DNA of 64,000 bases from Actinomycetales bacterium (GTDB taxonomy: Bacteria; Actinomycetota; Actinomycetes; S36-B12): contig WGLX01000004.1 of assembly GCA_016125355.1 (NCBI GenBank), forward strand, positions 1-64,000. The letters are read 5' to 3'. Under the pieces are notes generated by a model, which was given only the letters and a program-made list of their open reading frames with translations, was not told the origin of the DNA and ran no database searches. Within the stretch, counting starts at the first letter, position 1. Each line of letters starts with the position of its first letter. A program made the position numbers and the translations under genes. Below, in pieces: positions 34,679 to 44,182 of the stretch.

Positions 34679-35803
34679 ATGAAATTCCGTGCTTTCACCA
34701 CCATCCTCGTCGGCGGCCTGCTGCTGACCGCCTGTGCGTCCGGCAACAGCGCCGGATCCGCGGCCGGATCCGCGGCCGGATCCGCGGCCGGATCCGCGGC
34801 CGGATCGGCGCCGTCGACCGCGCCCAGCGCACCGGCGGCCACCACGGTCCGACTGCTGACCCACGACTCGTTCGCGGTCAGCCAGGACCTCATCGACGAC
34901 TTCACCAAGCGCACCGGCATCACCATCGAGGTGGTCACCGGCGGAGACGCCGGGACCATGGTGGCGGGTGCCGTGCTCGCGGCGGGAGCGCCGACCGCGG
35001 ATGTGCTCTACGGCGTCGACAACACCCTGCTCGCCCGCGCCACGTCGGCCGGCGTCTTCACTCCGTACACGTCGCCGGAACTCGACTCGGTGACACCGCC
35101 ACTGCGCGCCGACACGGCGGGAGGACTCGTCACGCCGATCGACTACGGCGACGTCTGCGTCAACATCGACGACGTGTCGCTCGCCGACAAGGGGATCGCG
35201 GCGCCCACGAGTCTCGACGACCTGACAAAGCCCGCCTACAAGGACATGCTCGTGGTCGAGGACCCCGCCACGTCCTCGCCCGGACTCGCCTTCCTCCTGG
35301 CCACCATCGCCCGCTACGGCGATGCGTGGCCGGACTACTGGACGCGCCTGCGCGACAACGGGGTCCTGGTGTCCGGGTCCTGGACGGACGCCTACGAGGG
35401 CCAGTTCAGCGGTGGCGGCACAGGTGACCGACCGCTCGTCGTCTCCTACGCCACCAGCCCGCCCGCGGAGATCGTCTACGCCGAGGACCCCAAGCCCACC
35501 AAGCCATCGACGTCCGTCCTGACCGACGGCTGCTACCGCCAGGTCGAGTACGCCGGAGTGCTCGCCGGCACGTCGAACGAGGCGGCCGCGCAGCAGGTGG
35601 TCGACTGGCTGCTCTCCGAGCCCGTGCAGGCCGACGTGCCGCTGTCGATGTTCGTGTTCCCGGCCCGCGAGGGCACGGCCCTGCCCCAGGTCTTCACGGA
35701 CTTCGCCGCCACGGTCGACAATCCGCTGCAGCTGCCGCCGCAGGACGTCGCGGACAACCTGTCCGACTGGCTCGCGCAGTGGGGATCGGTCATGGGCCGG
35801 TGA
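34679..35803 (+). CDS. thiB: thiamine ABC transporter substrate-binding lipoprotein
   Basis: Captures thiamine or its phosphates for ThiPQ. The 374-residue protein has a lipoprotein signal (LLLTAC at about 15-20), a low-complexity spacer of repeated Ala-Gly-Ser-Ala, and a binding domain beginning near residue 56 (VRLLTHDSFAVS, typical of ThiB), with VDNTLLARA and TPIDYGDVCVN. The ATG follows the TPP riboswitch directly. The spacer is built from 12-bp DNA repeats and so may vary in length between strains. Confidence 0.93.
   Translation: MKFRAFTTILVGGLLLTACASGNSAGSAAGSAAGSAAGSAAGSAPSTAPSAPAATTVRLLTHDSFAVSQDLIDDFTKRTGITIEVVTGGDAGTMVAGAVLAAGAPTADVLYGVDNTLLARATSAGVFTPYTSPELDSVTPPLRADTAGGLVTPIDYGDVCVNIDDVSLADKGIAAPTSLDDLTKPAYKDMLVVEDPATSSPGLAFLLATIARYGDAWPDYWTRLRDNGVLVSGSWTDAYEGQFSGGGTGDRPLVVSYATSPPAEIVYAEDPKPTKPSTSVLTDGCYRQVEYAGVLAGTSNEAAAQQVVDWLLSEPVQADVPLSMFVFPAREGTALPQVFTDFAATVDNPLQLPPQDVADNLSDWLAQWGSVMGR
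34751..34810 (+). repeat. 12-bp tandem repeat (five units) inside thiB
   Basis: Unit GCCGGATCCGCG, four perfect copies and a fifth with one change (GCCGGATCGGCG). Being a multiple of three, copy-number change keeps the frame and alters only the length of the linker between the lipid anchor and the binding domain. Confidence 0.9.
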
Positions 35804-37389
35804 TCACGCCGAGGTGGCTGCCCTGGGTGTGGCTGCTGCCGGCCGGCTTCCTGGCCGCGTTCCTCGTCTACCCCCTGGTCAACCTGACGACGACGATCGC
35901 CGGTGGCTCCGGGGCGGCGGCGCTGGGCCGACTGATGTCGACAGGACTCTGGCAGGTCACCGCGCTCGCTGCCCTTCAGGCGACCATCAGCACGGTCCTG
36001 GCCCTGGTCGTGGGACTGCCCATCGCCAACGTGGTCACGCGGTACCGGTTCCGTGGCCGCGCGGTGGCACAGGCGCTCGTCACCGTCCCGTTCGTCCTGC
36101 CGACCGTCGTCGTCGCACTGGCCTTCCGCACGCTTCTCGGATCGGCCCTCCCATTGGGCTTCGCGCTCGTGGTGATCGCGCACGCCTACGTGAACCTCGC
36201 CGTGGTCGTTCGGATCGTCGGCGCGCAGTGGTCGCAACTCGATCCGGACCTCGAGAACGTCGCCCGGACGCTGGGAGCCACGCGGTGGCGCGCGTTCGCC
36301 GACATCACGCTGCCGAGCCTGCGCCCGGCCGTCGCCTCGAGCGCGGCCGTGGTGTTCGTGTTCTCGTTCACCTCCCTCGGCATCGTCCTCATCCTCGGAG
36401 ATGCCCTCACTCGGACGCTGGAGTCGCAGATCCTCCGCCAGACCGCCGTGCTGCTCGACTTCCCGGGCGCCGCGGCCAGCGCCCTTGTCCAGCTGCTTCT
36501 CGTCACCGGCGTCCTGCTTCTCGGCGCGGCGGCCGGGCGCCGCAATCCGGCCCGTCGCATGCGTCCGCCGGCCCGGCGCCCGGTCTCCCGGGATCCGTGG
36601 GCACGCCTCGGCGTCTACGGAACGGTCACCATCGCCTACGCGATCGTGCTGGCCCCGGTGCTCGCGCTCGTGGCCGCCTCGCTCCGCTCGTCCTCGGGAT
36701 GGACCCTCGCGTGGTGGTCCTCCATCGGGAGCGTTGATGCAGGGACAACCCGTCTCGGTTCACCGGTCGCCGCACTCGGCACGTCCCTCGGCTTCGCCCT
36801 CGTCACGGCAACGGTCGCCGGGATCGTCGGCGGCCTCGCGGCCGTGGCGGTACTCGCGCCGGGCCGCGTCCGGCTGGTCAGCGTGCTCGCCATGGTGCCG
36901 CTCGGCGTCTCCGCAGCGACCATGGGCCTCGGCCTGCTGCTCGCCTTCGGCCGCCCGCCGACCGACCTGCGGGGCACCAACCTGCTCGTCCCGATCGCGC
37001 ATGCACTGGTGGCGGTTCCCCTGGTGGTCGCGGTCGTCATGCCTGCCCTCCGCAGTGCGGACGGCCGACTCGCCCTCCTCGCCTCGACGCTGGGGGCGCG
37101 GCCCACGCGCGCCTTCCTCACCGCCTACGGGCCGGTCCTGCGGGTGGTCGTGGTGGCTTCGGCCGCCTTGGCCGGCGCCGTCTCGCTCGGTGAGTTCGGA
37201 GCGGCCTCGTTCCTCACCCGGGCCGGGGCGCCGACGGTGCCCGTGCAGATCGTGCGCCTGCTCGGACGCCCGGGGGAGCAGTCGGTGGGCGTGGCCGCGG
37301 CGCTCTCCGTGATCCTCGTCGCGCTCACGTTGGCCCTTGTCCTGCTGGTCGATCGCATGGGCCAGTCGAGGGCCCGGGTGCCGGCATGA
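35800..37389 (+). CDS. thiP: thiamine ABC transporter permease
   Basis: A 529-residue permease made of two fused BPD-type domains (about 5-260 and 275-529), each with six spans and an EAA-type loop (ARTLGATRWRAF and ASTLGARPTRAF). This double-length form is typical of ThiP and iron-type permeases. The GTG at 35800 overlaps the thiB stop by 4 nt and defines the start. The TPP riboswitch and ThiB neighbour support the substrate. Confidence 0.9.
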   Translation: MITPRWLPWVWLLPAGFLAAFLVYPLVNLTTTIAGGSGAAALGRLMSTGLWQVTALAALQATISTVLALVVGLPIANVVTRYRFRGRAVAQALVTVPFVLPTVVVALAFRTLLGSALPLGFALVVIAHAYVNLAVVVRIVGAQWSQLDPDLENVARTLGATRWRAFADITLPSLRPAVASSAAVVFVFSFTSLGIVLILGDALTRTLESQILRQTAVLLDFPGAAASALVQLLLVTGVLLLGAAAGRRNPARRMRPPARRPVSRDPWARLGVYGTVTIAYAIVLAPVLALVAASLRSSSGWTLAWWSSIGSVDAGTTRLGSPVAALGTSLGFALVTATVAGIVGGLAAVAVLAPGRVRLVSVLAMVPLGVSAATMGLGLLLAFGRPPTDLRGTNLLVPIAHALVAVPLVVAVVMPALRSADGRLALLASTLGARPTRAFLTAYGPVLRVVVVASAALAGAVSLGEFGAASFLTRAGAPTVPVQIVRLLGRPGEQSVGVAAALSVILVALTLALVLLVDRMGQSRARVPA

Positions 37390-38027
37390 CGCCGCGGCTG
37401 GAGACCATCGGCCTCTCGCTCGGCTATGAGGGTGAGGTGTTCGCCCGCGGCATCGACCTGACGCTGGACCCCGCGGAGATCGTCGCCGTGCTCGGTCCCA
37501 GCGGCTCCGGCAAGTCCACGCTGCTCAACACCATCGCCGGGGTGGTCCCCGCCATGGATGGGCGGGTGCTCGTCGACGGCCGCGACGTCACCCGCACGCC
37601 GATCCACCGACGCGGAGTCGGCCTGATCTTCCAGCAGCCCCTGCTGTTCCCCCACCTCAATGTCCGGGACAACGTCGCGTACGGACTGCGCCGCCAGGGA
37701 CTCGGCCGGGACGCTGCCCGCCGACAGGCCGACGAGCTGCTGAGCTGGGTGGACCTCGCCGGCTACGGCGACCGCCGGTTCCATGAGCTGAGCGGCGGCC
37801 AGGCCCAACGGGTCGCCTTGGCGAGGGCCCTCGCGCCGCGTCCATCGGTGCTGCTGCTGGACGAGCCGTTCAGCGCTCTCGACCTCGACCTGAGGCAGCG
37901 GCTGGCAGCGGACGTCGCGGACACGCTACGCCAGCACGGGGTGGCCGCGCTGCATGTGACCCACGACCCCGGCGAGGCCGCCGCGGTGGCCGACCGGGTG
38001 GTCGCGCTGGAAGACCTCTTCCGCTAG
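37386..38027 (+). CDS. thiQ: thiamine ABC transporter ATP-binding protein
   Basis: A 213-residue ABC ATPase: Walker A GPSGSGKS near 37-44, Q-loop IFQQPLLFPH, signature LSGGQAQR, Walker B VLLLDEPFSALD, and a His switch in HVTHD. It is short, lacking the regulatory C-terminal domain of iron-type homologs, as in ThiQ. The ATG overlaps the thiP stop by 4 nt. Confidence 0.92.
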   Translation: MTPRLETIGLSLGYEGEVFARGIDLTLDPAEIVAVLGPSGSGKSTLLNTIAGVVPAMDGRVLVDGRDVTRTPIHRRGVGLIFQQPLLFPHLNVRDNVAYGLRRQGLGRDAARRQADELLSWVDLAGYGDRRFHELSGGQAQRVALARALAPRPSVLLLDEPFSALDLDLRQRLAADVADTLRQHGVAALHVTHDPGEAAAVADRVVALEDLFR

Positions 38028-38096
38028 CCCTCGCCTCCCATTGACCTACTCGCTAGGGTCGGGAGCGCCGGGGGGCGCCTGAGAGAAAGGGCTGCC

Positions 38097-39530
38097 ATGT
38101 CCCGTCGAACCCGTCGCACCGCCGCCCTCGTGGCGGCCGCCACCGGTCTCGCCGTCGTCGCGTCATCGGCTCCTGCGTTCGCAGCGTCCGGCTGGACGCA
38201 GCTGTCCCAGACGTCGTCGGCCACCACCTACCCGAGGATCGGCAACATCGCCCAGCCGACGGCCGCCTGGTTCGGCGACACCCTGCAGGTGGTGTGGGAG
38301 CAGCAGGACAGCGCCAGCGCCGACTCGTACGTCACGGCGGTGGTCAATGGCGCCGGGGACATCGTGACCGGGGCCACGCCCATGTGGACCTGGCAGACCC
38401 TCACCGAGAATCCGTCGCTGGTCTCGGTCGGCGGTCAGCACTTCCTCGGCTTCAGCGGCCTCAACCCGGGCCGCAGTGGCGCCCAGTACTTCGCCACCGC
38501 ACCGGACGCCACGTCCTGGACGGTCTCGAACGGCTCGATGTCCGAGACCCAGTCGGCCTACGCCGCCTACGGATCCGATGTGATCGACAACGCCGGAACC
38601 CCCGTCTGGGTCGGGAACGCCGGATCGACGACGGGCATCCGTTGGCACGTCGGCACGTCGGACGCGAATCCCGCGCCTGCGGGCAGCGACCAGTCCTACA
38701 ACCTCAGCGGATGCTGCGCCTACGACGCGGCGGCCGCACGCGATGAGGCGACCGGCGTCGTCTACGCCGCCTTCTACAGCAACGCGAGCGCCACGACCGA
38801 GAACGGCATCCAGGTCGGCCAGATCCTGCCCGCGTCCGCCGGCTGGCACCAGGCCCCCGGATCGGTGGACATCACCGACGGCCGGGCGGCCTCTCTCGAC
38901 CCCAGCCAGCGGATCGCCATGGTCGGACGCCCCGGCGGCGGCGTCTACATCGCCTACGTGATGGGGTACCCGACGGCCAAGATGATCCGCATCCTCAACG
39001 TCGGCACCGGAGCCACCCTCGACGTCCCCGGCTCGAAGGATGCACAGCACGTCGCCCTCTCCGCCGAGCCCGATGGCCGGCTGTGGGTGACGTGGCACGT
39101 CGGGACCCGGGCCTTCGCCGTCCATACCAACGCCGCCGTGACCAGGCTCGGCTCAATCGGATCATGGGGAGCACCCGCAGGATCCGAGTACCTCTGGAAG
39201 TCCGAGATTGCCGGGACCTCAGGGGGCGCCTCGCTCGTCTACACGGCGACGACCCAGAACGCGATCAACGTGTGGCACCGGCTGGTGCATCGCACCCTCA
39301 CGGTCAAGGCCGCCCCGGCGACCGTCCGCCGCAATGCCCCGGTCAAGGTCCTCGTCACCGATGCCGGCGATCCCGTCGCCGGCGCCAAGGTCAAGATCGG
39401 CGGCCGGATGGGCACGACGAACGCCAGCGGCAAGGTCACGCTCAACGCACCGTCGTCGCGCGGCTCGGCCAAGGTCGTGGCCAGCAAGGCGGCCTACAAC
39501 CCGGGCGTCACGCGCATCCGGGTGAGGTGA
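38097..39530 (+). CDS. secreted protein, probable beta-propeller plus Ig-like domain
   Basis: A 477-residue exported protein with a Sec signal peptide ending at APAFA-ASG. The middle has repeated beta-rich blocks with Trp/Gly patterns (for example GRLWVTWHVG and GVYIAYVMG) that resemble a sialidase-like propeller. The last 80 residues look like a carboxypeptidase-regulatory or Ig-like domain (VLVTDAGDPVAGAKVKIGG). No catalytic motif seen. Preceded by an AGAGAAAGGG site. It is likely a surface or secreted binding protein; substrate unknown. Confidence 0.7.
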   Translation: MSRRTRRTAALVAAATGLAVVASSAPAFAASGWTQLSQTSSATTYPRIGNIAQPTAAWFGDTLQVVWEQQDSASADSYVTAVVNGAGDIVTGATPMWTWQTLTENPSLVSVGGQHFLGFSGLNPGRSGAQYFATAPDATSWTVSNGSMSETQSAYAAYGSDVIDNAGTPVWVGNAGSTTGIRWHVGTSDANPAPAGSDQSYNLSGCCAYDAAAARDEATGVVYAAFYSNASATTENGIQVGQILPASAGWHQAPGSVDITDGRAASLDPSQRIAMVGRPGGGVYIAYVMGYPTAKMIRILNVGTGATLDVPGSKDAQHVALSAEPDGRLWVTWHVGTRAFAVHTNAAVTRLGSIGSWGAPAGSEYLWKSEIAGTSGGASLVYTATTQNAINVWHRLVHRTLTVKAAPATVRRNAPVKVLVTDAGDPVAGAKVKIGGRMGTTNASGKVTLNAPSSRGSAKVVASKAAYNPGVTRIRVR

Positions 39531-39539
39531 TGCCCGGCG

Positions 39540-39944
39540 ATGGATGAATCGACGTACTCCGACCTGATGCTCAAGACCGCTCAGGCCTTCGAGGTGGTAG
39601 CCGCGGTCGTCCTGGTGGTCGGACTCGTGTTCTCGTTCGGACTGGCCCTCCGCGCCTACCTGGCCAGCCGCGACGGGACGCACACCTACCGCGTCCTGAG
39701 GCGGGCATTCGGCGGCGTCATCCTGCTCGGCCTGGAGATCCTCGTCGCCGGAGACCTGATCCGCACGGTCGCGGTGTCCCCGACGATCGAGAACGTCGCC
39801 GCACTCGGGCTCATCGTCCTGATCCGGACCTTCCTGAGCTTCAGCCTCGAGATCGAGATCGAGGGCGTTCCCCCGTGGCGCCGCGCGCTGACGAGCGGTG
39901 CGAGTGTGATCAAGCGGGCCGCCACGGCAACGCCCGGCGCGTAG
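39540..39944 (+). CDS. DUF1622 family membrane protein
   Basis: A 134-residue membrane protein with three spans (about 15-40, 55-75 and 80-105) and the DUF1622-type pattern of FGGVILLGLEILVAGDLIRT followed by LGLIVLIRTFLSFSLEIEIEG. No function known. It begins 9 nt after the secreted protein gene and ends 9 nt before the dioxygenase gene. Confidence 0.82.
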   Translation: MDESTYSDLMLKTAQAFEVVAAVVLVVGLVFSFGLALRAYLASRDGTHTYRVLRRAFGGVILLGLEILVAGDLIRTVAVSPTIENVAALGLIVLIRTFLSFSLEIEIEGVPPWRRALTSGASVIKRAATATPGA

Positions 39945-39953
39945 CCTGAGGCC

Positions 39954-40808
39954 GTGGTCGACGACGACAACACCCGGTCGCTCGAGCAGGGCGTGCGTCG
40001 GGACTTCCGGCAGGCGATGTCCTACGGCGACTATCTGCGCCTGGACCTCCTGCTGTCCGCACAGCAGCCCATCAGCGAGCCACCCCGGCACGATGAGCTG
40101 CTGTTCATCATCCAGCACCAGACATCGGAGCTGTGGCTGAAGCTGATGCTGCATGAGCTGCTCACGGTGCGCGACCAACTGCACCGCGATGCGTTGAACC
40201 CGGCGCTCAAGGGCCTGGCGCGCGTCAAGCACATCCAGCACACGCTCATCGAGCAGTGGGGGGTGCTCACCACGCTGACGCCGAGCGAGTACGTGGAGTT
40301 CCGCTCGTTCCTGCAGAGCTCGTCGGGCTTCCAGTCATGGCAGTACCGGGCCGTCGAGTTCATCCTCGGCAACAAGAACCCGGACATGCTGCAGGTCTTC
40401 GACCATCAGCCCGAGATCCACGGCCTGCTCATGGACCTGTATGACGGGCGCACCATCTACGACGAGTTCCTCGGCTTCCTCGCCCGCAGGGGTCATGACG
40501 TGCCCCGCGACATCCTCGATCGGGACGTCCACGAGCCCTGGCGTCTCCACGAGGAGCTCGTCCCCGTGCTGTCCGGCATCTACCAGGACCCCCTGCACCA
40601 CTGGCAGGAGTACGAGGGCTGCGAGGCGCTCGTCGATGTCGAGGACAACTTCCAGCTCTGGCGGTTCCGCCACTTGAAGACCGTCGAGCGGATCATCGGG
40701 TCGAAGCCCGGCACCGGGGGATCCAGCGGGGTCCCGTTCCTCCGCCGAGCCCTCGACCTCACCTTCTTCCCCGAGTTGTACGCCGTGCGGAGTGCGCTCG
40801 GGGACTGA
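39954..40808 (+). CDS. kynA: tryptophan 2,3-dioxygenase
   Basis: Haem enzyme that opens the indole ring of tryptophan to N-formylkynurenine. The 284-residue protein has the family's SYGDYLRLDLLLSAQ near 22-37, HQTSELWLKLM (substrate His), the haem ligand in WRFRHLKTVERI, and the GTGGSSGVPFL loop that closes on the substrate. Starts at a GTG. No kynureninase or formamidase lies next to it. Confidence 0.95.
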   Translation: MVDDDNTRSLEQGVRRDFRQAMSYGDYLRLDLLLSAQQPISEPPRHDELLFIIQHQTSELWLKLMLHELLTVRDQLHRDALNPALKGLARVKHIQHTLIEQWGVLTTLTPSEYVEFRSFLQSSSGFQSWQYRAVEFILGNKNPDMLQVFDHQPEIHGLLMDLYDGRTIYDEFLGFLARRGHDVPRDILDRDVHEPWRLHEELVPVLSGIYQDPLHHWQEYEGCEALVDVEDNFQLWRFRHLKTVERIIGSKPGTGGSSGVPFLRRALDLTFFPELYAVRSALGD

Positions 40809-40942
40809 CGAAGCGGTCCGCGGCGACCGAAAACCCGCTCACGGCACGCCACCCGAGGTTCGCCCGTAGGGGGCTCGGCGCTTGTAGCCTGTCCGAGTCG
40901 GGGCTTCCGACACGGGGGCTGACGCAGCGAGGAGGGCTGCCG

Positions 40943-43252
40943 ATGGCGGCGTGGCGCCTCGGTTCGCTTCGTGATGGCGATACCGTCGTGCGCCTGCTCA
41001 CCTGGGCCGGCTGGGCCGTCGTCGTCGTCTCGGGCCTCGCTGGCTTCGCCGCCAACCCGGCGGCGCAGGGCGAGGCGGACGAGTCCATCCTCGTGATCAG
41101 CCTGGCAGTGTTCTTCATCGTCCTCGTTGCACGGCTGCTGCTCTTCGCCTTCCTCCACCGGAACCGGCGCACCGCGCTGGTTCCGCTGATTATCGGGGTG
41201 GTCCTCTACGCCACGGGTTCGGCCGTGCTGAATGGCGCCGTCCCGGCGTCGGCGACGACGTTCCCCGCTCCCGGCGAGTGGCTGTTCATCTCGGCCTATG
41301 TCGCGTTCGCGGCGTTCCTGGTACTCGATGCCAATCAGCGCAACAGCACCACCCTCACCGCGTGGCTCGACGCGGTGATCCTCATCGGCGCCGTCGCCGC
41401 TGCCGCCGGCGGTCTGCTCCTGACCCCGTTCGTCAACAGCTTCCCCGAGGGCGGGGTTCCGCTGCTGGTGGCGATTCTCTATCCGATGATCGCGCTGGCC
41501 TTCGCCATCGTCGTGATCGGACAGTCGGCCCTGTCCGCGCGCAGCTGGGGCCGGTCCACCACTGCCCTTGTCCTCGGCTTCCTGGCGCTGGCACTCGCGG
41601 AGTCGAGCCTGGTGCTCACCCTCGGCCTCGGCACCTACGCGTTTACCACGATCCTGTCGATCCTCTACGGGCTTGCGTTCCTCCTCCTGGCGGACGGCGC
41701 CACGGCCCCCCGCGCGCCCATCGCGAGCATCTCGCGGCGGCTGCCCCCCGCCTTCCTCATCGCCTCCTTCCTCGTGGCGATCACGATGCTCCTGCTGCGG
41801 CCCACGGGCCTGCTCGGCTGGGCCATCTCCATTCCGGCGGCCCTCACCCTGGTCGCCACCGGCGCCCGACTGGCCATCGCGCTGCAGGAGTCACGGCGTG
41901 CGACCGAGGCCTTCCAACTCGCCCAGACCGACGACCTCACCGGTCTGCCCAACCGGCGCGCGGTTCTCAAGGCGCTGGACGACGGCATCGCCGAGCAGCG
42001 GGAGATGGGCCTGATGCTGCTCGACCTCGACGGCTTCAAGGAGGTCAACGACACCCTCGGCCACAGCGCGGGCGATGCGCTCCTCGAGCTCGTTGCCCTG
42101 CGCATGCGTGATGCTCTCCCCCACGACATGCTCCTGTGCCGGCTCGGGGGTGACGAGTTCGCGATCGTCACCCGGCACGCCGACGAGCTGCGACTCCTCG
42201 AGGAGGCCCGGTCCATCCGGGAGACCCTGCTCGCGCCGGCGAAGGTGGACGGCATGGACCTCGCCATGCACGCCTCGGTGGGCATCGCCGTCCGCCAGCC
42301 CGAGGACGCGCGGGCGGCCGACCTGCTACGACGGGCCGACGTCGCGATGTACGAGGCGAAGGTCACCCGTTCGGGAGCCCAGCTGTACGACGCCGGGCGA
42401 GACGAGTTCTCCCGCCAGCGGCTGAAGATGGGCGAGGACCTGCGCCGGGGGCTCGCCAAGGGCGATGTCATCACCTGGTACCAGCCCAAGGTCGACACTC
42501 TCACCAGCCAGGTGATCGGCGTCGAGGCGCTGGTCCGCTGGGATCACCCGGAGCGGGGCATGATCCCCCCGATGGCCTTCCTCTCGGTGGCCCGTCGATC
42601 CGGCCTCATGCAGTCGCTCTCGGAGACCGTCATCGCCCTGGCCCTCGCCGATGCCGCGAAGTGGCGGGCCGCCGGCCTCGACCTCAACGTCGCGATCAAC
42701 ATCGCCCCCAGCGAACTCCTCAGCGGTGCCCTGCTGCCACTGCTGTACGAGACGGTGGAGACGTCCGGGGTCCCGAGCCATGCCATCACCATCGAGGTCA
42801 CCGAGGACACCTTCCTCGCCGACCCCGAGCGCGCCCGCGAGATCATCATGGAGATGCGACGTCACGGCCTGAAGACGTCCATCGACGACTACGGCACCGG
42901 CTTCTCCTCCCTCGCGTACCTGCGTGACCTGCCCATCACGGAGCTGAAGCTGGACCGGTCGTTCGTCTCCACGGTGACGACCGATGAGCGCAGCCGCCTC
43001 ATCGTCGAGTCCACGGTGAGCATGGCGCACGCACTCGACCTGAGGGTGGTCGCGGAGGGAGTCGAGAACGCCGACACCCATATGGAGGTGGTCCGCATGG
43101 GAATCGACCTCCTCCAGGGCTACTACATGTCGCCGCCGATGCCCTCGGATCAGGTCCTTGCCTGGGTCCAGGAGTGGAACTCCAAGTCCCTGACCGGTGG
43201 GGCGAACCGCCTGCGCCAGCACTTCCCCTTCCAGGACGCCTCCGGCTCCTGA
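40943..43252 (+). CDS. membrane GGDEF-EAL protein (c-di-GMP turnover)
   Basis: A 769-residue protein with about nine N-terminal spans (to residue 310), then a GGDEF domain with an intact GGDEF motif near 401, and a C-terminal EAL domain (EAL motif near 527, DDYGTGFSSL, and LKLDRSFV). Both catalytic signatures look complete, so it could make and break cyclic di-GMP. The membrane part resembles MHYT/7TM-like sensor regions but I cannot name it. Preceded by a GGAGGG site. Confidence 0.9.
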   Translation: MAAWRLGSLRDGDTVVRLLTWAGWAVVVVSGLAGFAANPAAQGEADESILVISLAVFFIVLVARLLLFAFLHRNRRTALVPLIIGVVLYATGSAVLNGAVPASATTFPAPGEWLFISAYVAFAAFLVLDANQRNSTTLTAWLDAVILIGAVAAAAGGLLLTPFVNSFPEGGVPLLVAILYPMIALAFAIVVIGQSALSARSWGRSTTALVLGFLALALAESSLVLTLGLGTYAFTTILSILYGLAFLLLADGATAPRAPIASISRRLPPAFLIASFLVAITMLLLRPTGLLGWAISIPAALTLVATGARLAIALQESRRATEAFQLAQTDDLTGLPNRRAVLKALDDGIAEQREMGLMLLDLDGFKEVNDTLGHSAGDALLELVALRMRDALPHDMLLCRLGGDEFAIVTRHADELRLLEEARSIRETLLAPAKVDGMDLAMHASVGIAVRQPEDARAADLLRRADVAMYEAKVTRSGAQLYDAGRDEFSRQRLKMGEDLRRGLAKGDVITWYQPKVDTLTSQVIGVEALVRWDHPERGMIPPMAFLSVARRSGLMQSLSETVIALALADAAKWRAAGLDLNVAINIAPSELLSGALLPLLYETVETSGVPSHAITIEVTEDTFLADPERAREIIMEMRRHGLKTSIDDYGTGFSSLAYLRDLPITELKLDRSFVSTVTTDERSRLIVESTVSMAHALDLRVVAEGVENADTHMEVVRMGIDLLQGYYMSPPMPSDQVLAWVQEWNSKSLTGGANRLRQHFPFQDASGS

Positions 43253-43283
43253 TGCCGTCGCCGCGCGATCCCGCGCCGAGGCG

Positions 43284-44012
43284 CTAGGCGGCCGCGACCG
43301 GCGAGAGCGTCTTGCGGGTGGGCGGCTCGATGTTCTGCGGGCGCAGTTCGAACGCCCCATCGTCGGGGATCGAGATGCCGTCGAGGCCCACGCCCAGGGT
43401 GATCAGCCGGTACAGGTCGGGGAACATCCGGCGCTGGGCGTCGGCCAGTCCCGACCAGTGCCCGTAGACCGGGACACTCGCCTCGGACCCGAGGTACGGT
43501 GCGGCCGCGGTGCCGGGGAGCGACGAGAACAGGTAGCCGGCGTCCGCGAGCACCCGGAAGGCGTGGGTGTCCATGATCGCCGTCGCCGTGCGGACCTCGT
43601 TGATCCGCGTCGACTTCATGATCGCGTGGTAGATCGCGATGGCCACCATCAGCTTCGCCCCCCGGAAGTCACGACGGACGCCCAGCGTGGCGATGTCCCA
43701 CGTCCTCGCGACGTCGATGTCGGCCGCGGCGGCCGCCCTCAACCCGTCGATGCCCCAGGGCTCGCGAGCCACGTCGTTGAGCGTCTTCAGGCCCGCGGGG
43801 CCCGGCGTGATCAGTCGAGCGGCTCCGACGACGTGGCCGGAATCGTCCGCGACCGCCACAAACAGTGACTGGTCATTGTATGGTCCGTACTCTTCTTCGA
43901 GCTGATTTCGGGTGTTCCCGAAGGCCTCCAGGAAGACCGCCTCCTCGCAGTCGAGAGCGGCTTCTCGCAGTGCACCATGGACATTGAAGTGAAGCGTCAG
44001 CAGGTCGTTCAC
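43284..44012 (-). CDS. GNAT-fold acyltransferase, autoinducer-synthase-like
   Basis: A 242-residue protein. The region from 20 to 200 looks like a GNAT fold of the LuxI/FeeM type: YNDQSLFVAVADDSGHVVGAARLI, then WDIATLGVRRDFRG and a helix MVAIAIYHAI. It starts at a GTG preceded by GAGGAGG. It lies 170 nt downstream of the SpeD-like gene on the same strand. Possible roles are N-acylation of an amine or amino acid; I cannot name the substrate. Confidence 0.6.
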   Translation of the reverse strand: MNDLLTLHFNVHGALREAALDCEEAVFLEAFGNTRNQLEEEYGPYNDQSLFVAVADDSGHVVGAARLITPGPAGLKTLNDVAREPWGIDGLRAAAAADIDVARTWDIATLGVRRDFRGAKLMVAIAIYHAIMKSTRINEVRTATAIMDTHAFRVLADAGYLFSSLPGTAAAPYLGSEASVPVYGHWSGLADAQRRMFPDLYRLITLGVGLDGISIPDDGAFELRPQNIEPPTRKTLSPVAAA

Positions 44013-44108
44013 GTCTGTTCCTCCTCGTGTGCTAGCCGTGTGCGGAACGGCTGATCCGGACCATAGGGACGGATCGAGGAGGAGGAAATGCGAGAACGGG
44101 CGACCGAT

Positions 44109-44129
44109 GAACGATCAAAATAGCTGTTC
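44109..44129. promoter_or_regulatory. possible operator, GAAC-N13-GTTC dyad
   Basis: GAAC (44109-44112) and GTTC (44126-44129) flank an AT-rich centre in the gap upstream of the GNAT-like gene. The second arm also forms TTCGAA. The region is clearly less GC-rich than the surrounding genes. No known factor matches. Confidence 0.3.
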
Positions 44130-44182
44130 GAAAATCACAGGATTGTAAGTAATGGGTGAGGCAGAACGAGTCTTGTGGGACC

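Noticed and set aside
34751-34810. Short tandem repeat considered as a CRISPR-like array
   Set aside because: Units are contiguous with no spacers and lie in frame inside thiB.
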